Below are positions 24,771-33,623 of a stretch of DNA of 38,986 bases, piece by piece. This DNA is from an uncultured Alphaproteobacteria bacterium (lineage in GTDB: Bacteria > Pseudomonadota > Alphaproteobacteria > HIMB59), in assembly GCA_902521465.1 (NCBI GenBank), contig CABYRL010000009.1, forward strand, positions 1 to 38,986, in the 5' to 3' direction. The position numbers and the translations under genes are program-made. Each line of letters opens with the position of its first letter. Position 1 is the first letter of the stretch. The notes under the pieces are model-generated. The model worked only from the letters and a program-made list of their open reading frames with translations. It was not told where the DNA came from and did not search any database.

Positions 24771-25880
24771 ATGTTCAATAATTTATCAGCTTTACCAGAA
24801 AATTCAAAAGGAAGACTTCACGATGAAATAAATGATCATCGATCACTCTACGAGAGAGATAGAGACAGAATTTATCATTCAACAGCCTTTAGAAAACTAA
24901 AAGATAAAACACAAGTATTTATGTTCGAAAAAGGTGACTATTATAGAAATAGACTAACACATACTCTTGAGGTATCTCAAATAGCAAGATCCATAAGTAG
25001 AAAATTGTCCTTAAATGAAGATCTCACAGAATGTATAGCGCTATCTCATGATTTAGGTCATAGTCCTTTTGGTCATGTGGGCGAAGAAATAATTACTCAA
25101 GAATTAGATGCAAATTTTAACCATAATTATCAATCATTTAGACAAATTACATTATTAGAAAAGAGATATATAAATTTTGATGGTTTAAATTTAACTTGGG
25201 AAACAATAGATGGCTTAATAAAGCATAATGGAAAAATTGAAGAAACAAATAGAAACTATGACTTATCAAAAAATTTTAAATTTGATTTAAATAAGAATCC
25301 CTCATTAGAGGCTCAAATCGCATCCTTGTCTGATGATATAGCTTACATAGCTCATGATTTCGATGATGCTTTAAGATCAGGTATTTTGACAATATCTAGT
25401 TTAGCTGAAAATAAAGAACAATTTAATTTTATAGATTTTTCATACATTGCAAACTTAGATAAAAGTATTGCAAGAAATTACTTTTCAAGGTCCATTATGA
25501 ACTACTTAATTTTGGATCTTCTTAACGAAACTGAAAATACTCTTTCTAATAATTCACAAATACGATCAATTGAAGATGTTATAATAAACACAAATTTTTT
25601 GGTTAAGTTTAGTCCTCCAGTATTAGATAAAGTAAAATTTCTTAAAAACTTTCTATTCGAATTTTTTTACACATCTGATTTTGTATATAAAAATAGAATG
25701 CAAGCAGAAAAAATTTTAGTATCTATAATAAAATTATTAAATAATGATACCTCTATGCTTCCATCTAAATGGAAAGAAAAATTACAATCTGATACAGATA
25801 AGCAACAAATTATAGTCGATTATGTATGTGGTATGACAGATCAGTATGCTATAAATTTCTATAAAAAATATGCTACATAA
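24771..25880 (+). CDS. dgt: dGTP triphosphohydrolase-like HD-domain protein
   Basis: The 369-residue nucleotide hydrolase is expected to cleave dNTPs to nucleoside and triphosphate. RDRDRIYHSTAFRKLKDKTQVF, RLTHTLEVSQIARSI and ALSHDLGHSPFGHVGEE give the HD metal-binding pattern, and SLSDDIAYIAHDFDDAL supplies the distal Asp. The ATG at 24771 was chosen because homologues begin with a short leader before S-x-GRLH; an upstream in-frame ATG at 24726 would add 15 residues inside erpA. It overlaps argS by eleven bases. Confidence 0.94.
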   Translation: MFNNLSALPENSKGRLHDEINDHRSLYERDRDRIYHSTAFRKLKDKTQVFMFEKGDYYRNRLTHTLEVSQIARSISRKLSLNEDLTECIALSHDLGHSPFGHVGEEIITQELDANFNHNYQSFRQITLLEKRYINFDGLNLTWETIDGLIKHNGKIEETNRNYDLSKNFKFDLNKNPSLEAQIASLSDDIAYIAHDFDDALRSGILTISSLAENKEQFNFIDFSYIANLDKSIARNYFSRSIMNYLILDLLNETENTLSNNSQIRSIEDVIINTNFLVKFSPPVLDKVKFLKNFLFEFFYTSDFVYKNRMQAEKILVSIIKLLNNDTSMLPSKWKEKLQSDTDKQQIIVDYVCGMTDQYAINFYKKYAT

Positions 25881-27519
25881 TTTAAAAAAATCTCTTTTTG
25901 AAATATTAATTAAAATTGATAAAAACGTTAGTATTAATTTTGAAGATGTTGAAGTTGAAACACTTTTTGACAAAAAAGGTGATTTTACAACTAATGCTGC
26001 ACTAAAATTTTCAAAAATATTTGGAAAAAATCCAAATCAATTAGCAGATATTATTTTAAAGAGTATTAACTTAAATAATTTTGAAAAAGTAGAAATTGCT
26101 GGACCTGGTTTTATAAATTTTTTTCTCAAGGATGAAAGTTTTAATCCTCAATTATTCAATAATAAAAAAGAATTTACTGAAAATGAAAAGGTAAATATCG
26201 AATTCGTATCTGCAAATCCAACAGGCCCGTTACATCTAGCACATGGAAGAGGTGCAGTTGTTGGTGATATTTTATCTAATTTATTTGAGTATTTTGGACA
26301 TCCTGTAACTCGAGAATATTATGTAAATAACACAGGTAATCAAATTAATGAATTTCTATCTTCAATACTTTATTCGATTTCACACACTTATAATCTCAAT
26401 CTTAATGAAAAACAATTTTACAAAGGTGATTACATTAATGGTATAGCAAAGAACTGTTACGAAAAATTTAAACCTTTATTTGATAATAAGCTAAGTTCCG
26501 ATGAGAAAAACAATATAGTAAATTATGCTATAGAAAATCTTGTCAATCAGACGCTTCAAACACTTGGCACAGCAGGGATTAAATTCGATCAAATTTCATA
26601 TGAAACAACCATTATGGGCAAGGGTCATCTCCCATTAATTCTTGAAAAATTTAAGCAAAAAGATCTAACTTACGAAGGTCAATTAAATGCACCTAAAGAT
26701 TTTACGGGCACTTTAAAGGATAATCAGCTAACAATATTTAAATCAACTCTTTTTGAGGATGATGAAGATAGAGCATTAACTAAAAATGATGGCACTCCCA
26801 CTTATTTTGCAAATGATATAGCTTATCATGAAGATAAATTTCAAAGAGGATTTAATAAATTAATAAATATATGGGGCGCTGATCATTTAGGATATCTCAA
26901 AAGATTGTCATCAGCGATAACTTCTTTACACCCAAAAATTGATTTTTCAGTTGTTTTTTGCCAAATTGTCAATTTAAAACGCGATAATAAAATACAAAAA
27001 CTCTCAAAAAGAGAGGGTAACATTTTTGAACTTAAAAATTTAATAGATGAAATAGGAATTGATAATTTTAGATATTTTATGTCTTACAGAAAAAATGATA
27101 CTCACATGGATTTAGACATAGATTTAATAAAGAGAGAGAATAAAGAAAATCCTATTTATTATATTCAGTATTCATATGCTAGAACACAATCCATTTTAAA
27201 TAAGGTAAATAAAGTTGTTGATACACCCGTTACAATTACTTCAGAATTAAAAAATTTATATAAAAAATTATTGGAGTGGGATAATGTAGTAAAATCTGCA
27301 TATTTAAAAAAAGAAGTTCATTTAATAGCACACTACTTAGAGAGTTTGTCTTCATATTTCCACACATTATGGTCCTCCTCAAAAAATAAACCATCAGTAA
27401 AATTTTTAGATAATGAGAATAATATTTCTTATAATATAATTAAGTTATTACATAATTATCAAAATGTCTTAGACGAAGGATTAAAAATTTTAGGTATAAA
27501 GCCTAAATTAAAGATGTGA
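25870..27519 (+). CDS. argS: Arginyl-tRNA synthetase
   Basis: This 549-residue class I synthetase for arginine has the N-terminal ArgS domain (1-85), FVSANPTGPLHLAHGRGAVVGD with the HIGH-type motif (about 119-122), and YYVNNTGNQI. The KLSKREGN segment stands at the KMSKS position (about 378-385), and a C-terminal DALR anticodon-binding domain ends in LKILGIKPKLKM. It starts within dgt and ends in a GTGA overlap with a small membrane gene. The whole run from dgt to tatC is a chain of overlapping or nearly abutting genes. Confidence 0.98.
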   Translation: MLHNLKKSLFEILIKIDKNVSINFEDVEVETLFDKKGDFTTNAALKFSKIFGKNPNQLADIILKSINLNNFEKVEIAGPGFINFFLKDESFNPQLFNNKKEFTENEKVNIEFVSANPTGPLHLAHGRGAVVGDILSNLFEYFGHPVTREYYVNNTGNQINEFLSSILYSISHTYNLNLNEKQFYKGDYINGIAKNCYEKFKPLFDNKLSSDEKNNIVNYAIENLVNQTLQTLGTAGIKFDQISYETTIMGKGHLPLILEKFKQKDLTYEGQLNAPKDFTGTLKDNQLTIFKSTLFEDDEDRALTKNDGTPTYFANDIAYHEDKFQRGFNKLINIWGADHLGYLKRLSSAITSLHPKIDFSVVFCQIVNLKRDNKIQKLSKREGNIFELKNLIDEIGIDNFRYFMSYRKNDTHMDLDIDLIKRENKENPIYYIQYSYARTQSILNKVNKVVDTPVTITSELKNLYKKLLEWDNVVKSAYLKKEVHLIAHYLESLSSYFHTLWSSSKNKPSVKFLDNENNISYNIIKLLHNYQNVLDEGLKILGIKPKLKM

Positions 27520-27662
27520 AAAATCTAAAAATAGTAATAATAATTTTTTTTCTAATACTGACTTTATTATTTTCCTATCTATTTTTTGATAATTACTTGA
27601 AGTATATTTTTTTTGATAATTTTATAACTATTACTGCTGATGAATTTGATTTTATAAAATGA
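27516..27662 (+). CDS. Small single-span membrane protein (48 residues), possible remnant of the SPOR-domain gene
   Basis: This ORF begins with GTG, overlaps the argS stop by four bases (GTGA) and overlaps the nagZ start by four bases (ATGA, 27659-27662). It fills the gap exactly, which is unlikely by chance. The product, beginning MKNLKIVIIIFFLILTLLF, has one membrane helix (about 5-24) with a basic N-terminus and an acidic 24-residue tail ending TADEFDFIK. In many alphaproteobacteria a SPOR-domain cell-division protein with one N-terminal membrane helix sits between argS and nagZ. This may be that gene reduced to its membrane anchor. No functional domain is visible. Confidence 0.6.
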   Translation: MKNLKIVIIIFFLILTLLFSYLFFDNYLKYIFFDNFITITADEFDFIK

Positions 27663-28675
27663 ACTTTCCAATAATTATATCCATAAAAAGTATTGCTTTA
27701 TCTAAACAAGAAAAAAATTTTATTTATAAGATAAAACCTTTTGGGGTAATAATTTTCGCAAGAAATATCAGTAATATTTCTCAAATTTCAAAGTTAAATC
27801 AATCAATTAAATCGTTGAGTAAAAATACATTAATATTTATTGATCAAGAGGGTGGTATTGTAAATAGATTTAAAAAATTCAAAGAATTTAATTTTTTAGA
27901 TAATTTTGAGTTATATAAGATTTATTTAAAATACCCCTCTTTATCCAAACAGTTAGTTTTTTTAAAGTCTTTCATAACATCGTATTATCTAAAAAAACTA
28001 AATTTTGATGTTAACACTGTTCCAGTCCTAGATTTACCAATTAAAAATACAATCCTAATGATTAAAAAAAGAACTTTTGGACCCAATATTAATATCAATA
28101 TAATTTTGCAGAAAATATTACTAGATAACTTGAGTTACTTTGGACTAATTCCAATAATGAAACATATCCCAGGTCATGGTGTAACAAATAAAGACTCACA
28201 TTTAACTTTGCCAATAACAAAATTAAGTAAATCTTCTCTTCAAGACCACATTAAAATATTTAAATATTTTAATAAAATACCTTTAGCAATGACTGCACAT
28301 ATTAAATATCTGTCGTGGGATAAAAATAACATCGCTACTTTTTCAAGTTATATTATTGATAATATCATTAGAAAAAAAATTGGGTTCAAAGGTTTAATTA
28401 TATCTGATGATCTAGAAATGAATGCAAATATTTATCATATTAAGGATGCTATTAAGTTAGCTAACTTTTCTAAATTAGATGTTATTTTAGATTGTAGTTC
28501 TGATTTGGCTAAATATAGTGAAATTATAAATTCGTTTAATGTTTCAAATAATTATGTAAATGTTCATAAATCCAATAAACTTCAGCAATATAAGAAAAAA
28601 TTAGACTTTAAATCTATTAATATTAATCACTATCATGAATTGTATAATCAATTGTTAAAAATTAATGGATTCTAA
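27659..28675 (+). CDS. nagZ: Beta-N-acetylhexosaminidase, family 3 glycoside hydrolase
   Basis: The cytoplasmic enzyme removes N-acetylglucosamine from muropeptides during peptidoglycan recycling. FIDQEGGIVNRFK (about 60-72), KHIPGHGVTNKDSHLTLP (about 167-184; loop with the catalytic His/Asp pair) and GLIISDDLEMNA (nucleophile Asp near 250) match NagZ. At 338 residues it is normal in size. It is coupled to the preceding small gene by ATGA and overlaps scpA by eleven bases. The sequence is lysine- and asparagine-rich, as expected from the base composition. Confidence 0.93.
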   Translation: MNFPIIISIKSIALSKQEKNFIYKIKPFGVIIFARNISNISQISKLNQSIKSLSKNTLIFIDQEGGIVNRFKKFKEFNFLDNFELYKIYLKYPSLSKQLVFLKSFITSYYLKKLNFDVNTVPVLDLPIKNTILMIKKRTFGPNININIILQKILLDNLSYFGLIPIMKHIPGHGVTNKDSHLTLPITKLSKSSLQDHIKIFKYFNKIPLAMTAHIKYLSWDKNNIATFSSYIIDNIIRKKIGFKGLIISDDLEMNANIYHIKDAIKLANFSKLDVILDCSSDLAKYSEIINSFNVSNNYVNVHKSNKLQQYKKKLDFKSININHYHELYNQLLKINGF

Positions 28676-29399
28676 CCTAAATATAGACATTAAAGACTAC
28701 AATGGACCTTTAGATGTTCTTTTAGAACTTGTTCATAAAAATAAATTTGATTTAAAAAATCTACCAATACTTAGTCTTTGTAACCAATATATTGCTTTTA
28801 TTGTAGATTTAAAAAAGGTTAGCATAGAGATAGCATCTGAATATTTACTAATGGCTGCTATTATGGTCTTTTTAAAATCTAAATACCTTGTAAATAAAGA
28901 TAAAGAAGAGGATGTTAAAAAAGTAACAAGATTTCTTACAAACCGATTAACAATACTAGAACTTGTGAATAAAAATAGTATTAAGTTATTCGAGCTTCCT
29001 AAATTCAAACAAGAATTTTTTCCAAATACACAAAAACATAAATTAAAAATTGAAAAAAACTTTGTAATTAAAGATAAGCTAATTGATCTTCTAAAGGCTT
29101 ATGCAAATATTCATAAAAGAAATCAGCAATATACTTTAAAGTTTAGCTCTACCAAATTATTTACAATCAAGGATGGTCAAAATGTTATCTCTAAGGAAAT
29201 TTTATTTAACCAAGATTGGTTTACATTGCAGAGTTTATTACCTGGTAATTTAAAATCTGATATTTTGAATAAATCATTTTTTTCTAGCACATTTAATGCT
29301 AGCCTTCACATGGCAAAAGAAGATAAAAATGAAGAAAAAAAAATAGTAATTAAGCAATCTTTTCCATTTTCTGATATATATTTAAAAAAAGATGAGTGA
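28665..29399 (+). CDS. scpA: Segregation and condensation protein A
   Basis: This 244-residue kleisin subunit works with ScpB and SMC in chromosome condensation. The N-terminal pattern YNGPLDVLLELVHKNKFDLKNLPI (about 12-35) and EYLLMAAIMVFLKSKYLV (about 60-77) are ScpA hallmarks. It overlaps nagZ by eleven bases and scpB by eight. The order nagZ-scpA-scpB is typical of Alphaproteobacteria. Confidence 0.95.
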   Translation: MDSNLNIDIKDYNGPLDVLLELVHKNKFDLKNLPILSLCNQYIAFIVDLKKVSIEIASEYLLMAAIMVFLKSKYLVNKDKEEDVKKVTRFLTNRLTILELVNKNSIKLFELPKFKQEFFPNTQKHKLKIEKNFVIKDKLIDLLKAYANIHKRNQQYTLKFSSTKLFTIKDGQNVISKEILFNQDWFTLQSLLPGNLKSDILNKSFFSSTFNASLHMAKEDKNEEKKIVIKQSFPFSDIYLKKDE

Positions 29400-30042
29400 A
29401 ACTTCACAAAAAATAGAAGCTTTAATATTTGCTTCAAGCAAGCCAGTTTCAGAAAATGAAATAAAAAAAAGACTAGATATTCATGAAGATATATCTGAAG
29501 TCATGTCCAACTTAGAAACTGCTTATCAACATAGAGGTATAAATTTAAAAAAAATATCCAATAAATGGATTTTCTTAACAAATACAGAAGTCAGTGAGAT
29601 CTTTCATGAAAAAAAAGAAATTCAAAAAAGACTTTCAAAACAAGCAATAGAGACATTAGCAATAGTTGTTTATCATCAACCTATAACAAAATCAGAAATC
29701 GAAAGTATTAGAGGAGTTGTTATAGGGCAAGGAATATTTGATCAATTAATGGAGTTTGGATGGATAGCTCCAGGAGGTCGAAAAGAGGTTCCAGGTAGAC
29801 CTATTCTTTGGGGTACCACTGAAGACTTTCTTTTACATTTTGGCTTAGGTACTCTAGACAATCTTCCTGGAATTGAGGAAATGAAAAACTCAGGAATATT
29901 AGATGAAAATTTTGCTTCAATGAATATTCAAGAGGTTTCAGATGATTTAAACAAGGATGAAGCATTTATAGATGATGACGATGAAGCAGAAACTCTTGAT
30001 GAGTTCTCAAAAAGCCAATTGACTCAAAATAATGATACTTGA
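29392..30042 (+). CDS. scpB: Segregation and condensation protein B
   Basis: The 216-residue ScpA/SMC partner is made of winged-helix domains. KIEALIFASSKPVSENEIKKRL (6-27), AIETLAIVVYHQPITKSEIESIRG (about 84-107) and GRPILWGTTEDFLLHFGL (about 136-153) fit the family. The last 50 residues are acidic and low in complexity. It overlaps scpA and the following ABC ATPase gene. Confidence 0.96.
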   Translation: MSETSQKIEALIFASSKPVSENEIKKRLDIHEDISEVMSNLETAYQHRGINLKKISNKWIFLTNTEVSEIFHEKKEIQKRLSKQAIETLAIVVYHQPITKSEIESIRGVVIGQGIFDQLMEFGWIAPGGRKEVPGRPILWGTTEDFLLHFGLGTLDNLPGIEEMKNSGILDENFASMNIQEVSDDLNKDEAFIDDDDEAETLDEFSKSQLTQNNDT

Positions 30043-31078
30043 TGTGAAAGATCTTCACCACTCTTTCGGTGAGGTGAATGCTATAAATAAACTAAGTTTT
30101 TCAATAGAGCACAATTCGATTGTTTCTATTTTGGGTCCCTCCGGCTGCGGAAAAACTACTTTAATTCGATTAATAGCTGGTTTGGAAGAAATTCAAAAGG
30201 GACAAATATCTTTTGAGGGTAAATTAGTTGCAAACGAAAAATTTAATACTCCCCCTGAGCAAAGATCAATCTCTTACGTTTTCCAAGACTTTGCATTATT
30301 CCCTCACATGAATGTAAAAGAAAATATTAGTTTTGCAGCAAGTTCTAAAGTGAATAAAAAACAGTTGATTGATCAAGTTATACAATTAGCAAAAGTTGAA
30401 AATTTTCTTGATAAATATCCTCATACTCTCAGTGGAGGAGAGCAGCAAAGAGTAGCATTAGCAAGGTCAATAGCTGTTCAACCACGACTATTACTTTTAG
30501 ATGAACCTTTTTCTGATTTAGATACTAATTTAAAAAAGGAAATTATTGATGACACGCTTCACTTAATAAATAGCTTGGACTCTTCTGCTATTGTTGTAAC
30601 ACACAATGCCGAAGAAGCTATGTTTCTTAGCAATGTTATTGTTGTGATGGAAAATGGAAGAATAGTTCAGATAGGAAAACCTCGTGAAATCTACTTTAAT
30701 CCTTCTAATGTTTATGTTGCCTCTTTGTTTGGAGAGGTTAATATTTTTCAGACGAAAGTTCTAAATAATAAATGCGAAACCCCTTTAGGCTTACTAGATA
30801 CAAAAAACTTTAAAGATAACCAACAAGTTAATGTAGTAGTTAGACCTGAGGCTATTAAATTGAATGTTGAAAAATCTCCTTTGACAAGTCCTAACTCTGG
30901 AGTTGTAGTTGACTCTAAATTTTTAGGAAATAGTGCTATAATTCATATGACAGTTAATGATAGAAATAATAATAAACATCACATTCATAGCAAATTGATT
31001 GGAGAATTTTTGCCTGCTCCTGCAAGTTCAGTATCTTTTTCTTTAGATCTTAATCACGTATTCATTTTCCCTAGATAA
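30032..31078 (+). CDS. Orphan ABC transporter ATPase (FbpC/PotA-like)
   Basis: This 348-residue import-type ATPase has Walker A GPSGCGKTT (about 35-43), Q-loop VFQDFALFPHM, signature LSGGEQQRVALARS (about 136-149) and Walker B LLLLDEPFSDLD. A C-terminal TOBE-like domain (from about 250) has VVRPEAIKL. The sequence is closest in style to ferric-iron (FbpC/AfuC) ATPases, with polyamine-type ATPases as an alternative. No permease or binding-protein gene is nearby, so it must serve a transporter encoded elsewhere. It overlaps scpB by eleven bases and lies 28 bases before tatA, an unusual insertion in an otherwise conserved gene block. Confidence 0.88.
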   Translation: MILDVKDLHHSFGEVNAINKLSFSIEHNSIVSILGPSGCGKTTLIRLIAGLEEIQKGQISFEGKLVANEKFNTPPEQRSISYVFQDFALFPHMNVKENISFAASSKVNKKQLIDQVIQLAKVENFLDKYPHTLSGGEQQRVALARSIAVQPRLLLLDEPFSDLDTNLKKEIIDDTLHLINSLDSSAIVVTHNAEEAMFLSNVIVVMENGRIVQIGKPREIYFNPSNVYVASLFGEVNIFQTKVLNNKCETPLGLLDTKNFKDNQQVNVVVRPEAIKLNVEKSPLTSPNSGVVVDSKFLGNSAIIHMTVNDRNNNKHHIHSKLIGEFLPAPASSVSFSLDLNHVFIFPR

Positions 31079-31106
31079 GATATCAATAATATAGTAAAGT
31101 TTATTA

Positions 31107-31301
31107 ATGGGTGCTTTTAGCATATGGCATTGGATAATTGTTTTAATTATTGTTCTTTTATTGTTTGGTAAAGGAAAAATACCCACTTTGATGGCAGATA
31201 TGGCAAAAGGTATTAAGTCATTCAAGAGCAATATGGCCGAGGATGATAAACCAACTAATCCAGATAAAGACGATCAAGACAATCAAAATAAGGACCAGTA
31301 A
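31107..31301 (+). CDS. tatA: Twin-arginine translocase subunit TatA
   Basis: This 64-residue membrane protein has one N-terminal helix (about 4-20: [17 protein letters not shown]), the conserved hinge FGKGKIP, an amphipathic helix [16 protein letters not shown], and an acidic tail. It forms the pore-like oligomer for export of folded proteins. It shares one base with the tatB start. Confidence 0.96.
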   Translation: MGAFSIWHWIIVLIIVLLLFGKGKIPTLMADMAKGIKSFKSNMAEDDKPTNPDKDDQDNQNKDQ

Positions 31302-31603
31302 TGTTTTCTTTAGGTTGGATGGAGATATCCATCATCCTAATTATTACAGTAATAGTTGTAGGCCCTAAAGAAATACCAACTGTTATTAAATTCTTAAAAA
31401 GTATAACTTCAGGTTTTGGAAAACTCTCCAGAGAATTTAAATCAACTGTAAATGAGATATCACATATAGAGGAAGTAAAAGATATCAAAAAGGAAATTTT
31501 AGACACTAAAGAGTCAATAGTAAAAGAGGGAAAAGAATTAGACGAATTTATCGAAAAAAGTAATGATCAAATTATGAGAGATGAAAATAATGACCGAAGC
31601 TGA
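31301..31603 (+). CDS. tatB: Twin-arginine translocase subunit TatB
   Basis: This 100-residue TatB has the helix-hinge-amphipathic layout: [26 protein letters not shown] with the conserved early Glu (residue 8) and GP hinge, then a long charged helical tail. It works with TatC as substrate receptor. It is short compared with E. coli TatB (171 residues) but usual for reduced genomes. It overlaps the start of tatC. Confidence 0.94.
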   Translation: MFSLGWMEISIILIITVIVVGPKEIPTVIKFLKSITSGFGKLSREFKSTVNEISHIEEVKDIKKEILDTKESIVKEGKELDEFIEKSNDQIMRDENNDRS

Positions 31604-32342
31604 TAGCTCTATGAATTTCTTCGATCATATAAAAGAACTAAGACAAAAACTTTTATATGTCATAATTTTCTTTATTGTTACATTTATAATTTCTTTTTAT
31701 TTCTCTCAATCAATATTTGAATTTCTAGCTAAACCTCTCACATCAATTTTGGGAGATGGTAATGGATTAATTTATACAGCCTTACAAGAGGCTTTTTTAA
31801 CAAATGTCAAAGTAGCTTTTTTTACAGCAGCTTTTATTTCTTTCCCATTTTTATCAATACAGATTTGGTCTTTTGTTTCACCAGGATTACTTAAAAAAGA
31901 AAAACAAATTTCATTACCAACTTTAGTAGCTATCCCTTTTTTGTTCGTCCTAGGCGCTGCTGTTGTTTACTATGTTATATCACCGGTAGCATGGAAGTTT
32001 TTTTTAAGTTTCCAAACTTCACAAGCAGACGGTATCAATATTACACTTCAAGCTAAAATGAACGAATATTTGTCCTTGATGATGACATTTATTTTTGCTT
32101 TTGGGTTAGCTTTTCAATTACCTGTTATTTTACTATTACTTGTGAAATTTGGTATTCTTACTATCGCTCAATTAGTTTCATTTAGAAAATATGCAATTGT
32201 ATTATCATTTGTATTTGCTGCAATTGTAACACCACCTGATCCATTCTCACAAATTTCTCTAGCGTTACCCGTAATAATTTTATATGAAATATCTATTCTT
32301 GTTTCTAAATTTATGGCTAAACGTCATAATAAAAAAGAATGA
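31590..32342 (+). CDS. tatC: Twin-arginine translocase subunit TatC
   Basis: The six-helix integral membrane receptor recognises twin-arginine signal peptides. FFDHIKELRQKLLYVI near the N-terminus holds the conserved E-LR pair; SPGLLKKEK, FAFGLAFQLPVI and SFVFAAIVTPPDP are TatC motifs. I chose the ATG at 31590 (250 residues) because GAGAG (31576-31580) is correctly spaced before it; the ATG at 31581 would add three residues. The start lies within tatB, so translation is likely coupled. The C-terminus is positively charged. Confidence 0.97.
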   Translation: MTEADSSMNFFDHIKELRQKLLYVIIFFIVTFIISFYFSQSIFEFLAKPLTSILGDGNGLIYTALQEAFLTNVKVAFFTAAFISFPFLSIQIWSFVSPGLLKKEKQISLPTLVAIPFLFVLGAAVVYYVISPVAWKFFLSFQTSQADGINITLQAKMNEYLSLMMTFIFAFGLAFQLPVILLLLVKFGILTIAQLVSFRKYAIVLSFVFAAIVTPPDPFSQISLALPVIILYEISILVSKFMAKRHNKKE

Positions 32343-32363
32343 AAATATTAATAAAAGATAGTT

Positions 32364-33623
32364 ATGCACGATATTAATTTTATAAGAGATAATCCAGATT
32401 TATTTGATGAATTATTAAATAAGAGATTTATTGACCCAAAGTCTAATGAAATTATCTTACTTGATAAAAACAAAAGAGATATGTTAACTAAATCTCAAGA
32501 ACTACGAGCAAAAAGAAAGAATTTATCATCTTCTTTTGCAAATCTTAACGACGGTGATAAAGCCGAATTACAAAAAAAAGTACAATTAATTAAAAATAAG
32601 ATTGATGAACTAGAAAATGATATTTCAATAATAGATGAGCAAATAAAAAACAATTTATCTAGTTTGCCAAACCTCCCACATAATGATGTACCTGTTGGAA
32701 AAGACGAAAATTCAAACAAATTAATTAAACAAGTGGGAAAAATTCCTTCTTTTAGTTTTACACCAAAGTCTCATTATGAACTTGGAGAAAACTTGGAAAT
32801 GATTGATTTTGAACAAGCGGGGAAAGTCTCAGGTACTAGGTTTGTGTATTTAAAGAAAAAAATTGCCCAATTAGAGAGAGCTATAGCTAATTTTATGTTG
32901 GATAAACACACAAATGAATTTGACTATACAGAAATTAATCCTCCTAATTTAGTTAGAGACGCTGCAGCCTATGGAACTGGACAATTGCCAAAATTTTCAG
33001 AGGATTTATTCAAAACTAACACAAAACATTGGTTAATACCAACAGCAGAGGTCCCTTTGACTAATTTAGTATTAGATACAATCGTATCTGATAAGGATTT
33101 GCCCCTGAGGTTCACAGCTTGGACACCATGTTATAGATCCGAAGCTGGAGCAGCTGGAAGAGATACAAGGGGAATGATAAGACAGCATCAATTTTCTAAG
33201 GTCGAATTAGTTAGCATAACTAAAGAGGATGAGTCGGAAAAAGAGTTGGAAAGAATGTTAAGTTGTGCAACTTCAATACTAGATGATTTAAAAATTCCTT
33301 ACCAAGTTATTTTATTATCTTCTGGTGATATGGGTTTTTCTGCAGAAAAAACTTATGATATTGAAGTGTGGTTACCTGGTGAGGGAAAATATAGAGAAAT
33401 ATCTTCTTGTAGTAATTGTAATTCTTTTCAAGCTAGGAGAATGAATGCTCGTTATAAAGACTCAGATCAAAATAAATTTGTTCACACTTTAAATGGATCT
33501 GGTCTAGCAGTAGGGAGGACATTAATAGCAATTTTGGAAAACTATCAAAATGAGGATGGTAGTATTAGTATTCCACAGGTCCTGAAACCGTATATGGGGA
33601 ATTTAGATAAAATCTCTAAATAA
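32364..33623 (+). CDS. serS: Seryl-tRNA synthetase
   Basis: The class II synthetase charges serine and selenocysteine tRNAs. MHDINFIRDNPDLFDELLNKR starts the N-terminal tRNA-binding coiled-coil arm (to about 105). Motif 2 is FTAWTPCYRSEAGAAGRDTRGMIRQHQF (about 250-277), with EISSCSNCNSFQARRMN, and motif 3 is NGSGLAVGRTLIAILENYQ. The length of 419 residues is normal. It follows tatC by 21 bases and overlaps the convergent ATPase gene by eight. Confidence 0.98.
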   Translation: MHDINFIRDNPDLFDELLNKRFIDPKSNEIILLDKNKRDMLTKSQELRAKRKNLSSSFANLNDGDKAELQKKVQLIKNKIDELENDISIIDEQIKNNLSSLPNLPHNDVPVGKDENSNKLIKQVGKIPSFSFTPKSHYELGENLEMIDFEQAGKVSGTRFVYLKKKIAQLERAIANFMLDKHTNEFDYTEINPPNLVRDAAAYGTGQLPKFSEDLFKTNTKHWLIPTAEVPLTNLVLDTIVSDKDLPLRFTAWTPCYRSEAGAAGRDTRGMIRQHQFSKVELVSITKEDESEKELERMLSCATSILDDLKIPYQVILLSSGDMGFSAEKTYDIEVWLPGEGKYREISSCSNCNSFQARRMNARYKDSDQNKFVHTLNGSGLAVGRTLIAILENYQNEDGSISIPQVLKPYMGNLDKISK

